This document shows positions 6,249 through 6,431 of a DNA stretch of 6,431 nt, one piece after another. Location of the stretch: positions 1-6,431 of the forward strand of contig DATLBB010000055.1 in the NCBI GenBank assembly GCA_035527155.1, given 5' to 3'. The notes under the pieces were generated by a model. The model ran no database searches and was not told where the DNA came from. It saw only the letters and a program-made list of their open reading frames with translations. This stretch comes from CS2-K091 sp035527155. Lineage in GTDB: Bacteria; Planctomycetota; Phycisphaerae; Sedimentisphaerales; Anaerobacaceae. The stretch's first letter is position 1. Every line of letters starts with the position of its first letter. The translations under genes were made by a program, and so were the position numbers.

Positions 6249-6431
6249 CGTTTATCCTCTGATTGCACTGCTTCGGGTGGAATGTACGCACAAAAAGGCT
6301 CTTCAGCCATATAATTGCCTGTTGCCGCGTAAGCTCGGCCGCGACATCCGCCGCATACCTGTCTATAGCCACAGACACCACACTTGCCTTCAAGAGCGTT
6401 GCTGTCACGCATTCGCGCAAGGTCCGGGTTG
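6245..6431 (-). CDS. ahbD: AhbD-like heme b synthase, C-terminal 61 residues only
   Basis: Only the last 61 codons of this gene are in the window, ending in TGA at 6247-6245; the rest lies beyond the right edge. The fragment is a SPASM-type cluster-binding tail: CGVC, then VCGGCRGRAYAATGNY, then a final Cys before AYIP, giving cysteines at fragment positions 17, 20, 26, 29 and 47. This pattern fits AhbD, the radical-SAM enzyme that decarboxylates two propionates of iron-coproporphyrin III to vinyls, forming heme b, the step after AhbC. The stop overlaps the ahbC start by four bases, so the genes are co-transcribed with ahbD first. The radical-SAM core cannot be seen, and other SPASM proteins end similarly, so the name relies partly on the neighbour. 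Confidence 0.7.
   Translation of the reverse strand, partial: NPDLARMRDSNALEGKCGVCGYRQVCGGCRGRAYAATGNYMAEEPFCAYIPPEAVQSEDKR
6255..6260 (-). promoter_or_regulatory. Ribosome binding site of ahbC, inside the end of ahbD
   Basis: The minus strand reads AGAGGA six bases before the GTG at 6248. This decides in favour of the GTG start, which gives the expected MINISKLYC opening. The site lies within the last codons of ahbD, as expected for translational coupling. Confidence 0.7.

Noticed and set aside
6235..6420. 61-codon minus-strand frame at the right end
   Set aside because: It is a different frame over the AhbD tail. The frame ending at 6245 carries the five-cysteine SPASM pattern and overlaps the ahbC start by four bases, so that frame is the real gene.

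Overview
The window looks like chromosomal DNA from an anaerobic or microaerophilic bacterium. It has mid-range base composition, short or overlapping gene junctions, and an AT-richer divergent intergenic region. No phage, transposon, CRISPR, tRNA or rRNA signal was seen. Two adjacent radical-SAM genes match the siroheme-dependent (Ahb) route to heme, known from sulfate reducers and methanogens, and they stand beside a secreted polysaccharide-lyase-like protein. This would suit an anaerobic, polymer-degrading, Gram-negative-type bacterium such as an anaerobic member of the Planctomycetota. That placement is an inference with low confidence.

Layout: (1) Positions 1-2345, minus strand: clpB, the ring-forming AAA+ disaggregase. 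It is intact from its start codon to the left edge of the window, which cuts off the last 75 or so residues. (2) Positions 2346-2805: a 460-bp divergent intergenic region between clpB (minus) and the next gene (plus). It holds several inverted repeats, weak promoter-like boxes, and a leader next to the downstream gene with a 12-bp RNA hairpin and a possible 22-codon leader ORF. (3) Positions 2806-4965, plus strand: a 719-residue exported heparinase II/III-like protein. (4) Positions 4966-4997: a short convergent gap with an imperfect hairpin, probably a terminator. (5) Positions 4998-6431, minus strand: ahbC (12,18-didecarboxysiroheme deacetylase) preceded by the C-terminal end of ahbD (heme b synthase). 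The two overlap by four bases, so they form a translationally coupled ahbD-ahbC unit that continues past the right edge.

How the genes work together: AhbC and AhbD carry out the last steps of the siroheme route to protoheme, so the right end is a heme-making operon. ClpB is a general stress chaperone. The lyase is probably a free-standing exported carbohydrate enzyme. Nothing in the window ties these three units functionally. I did not find a clearly new system. The best leads are the structured leader of the lyase gene and the occurrence and gene order of the alternative heme pathway.
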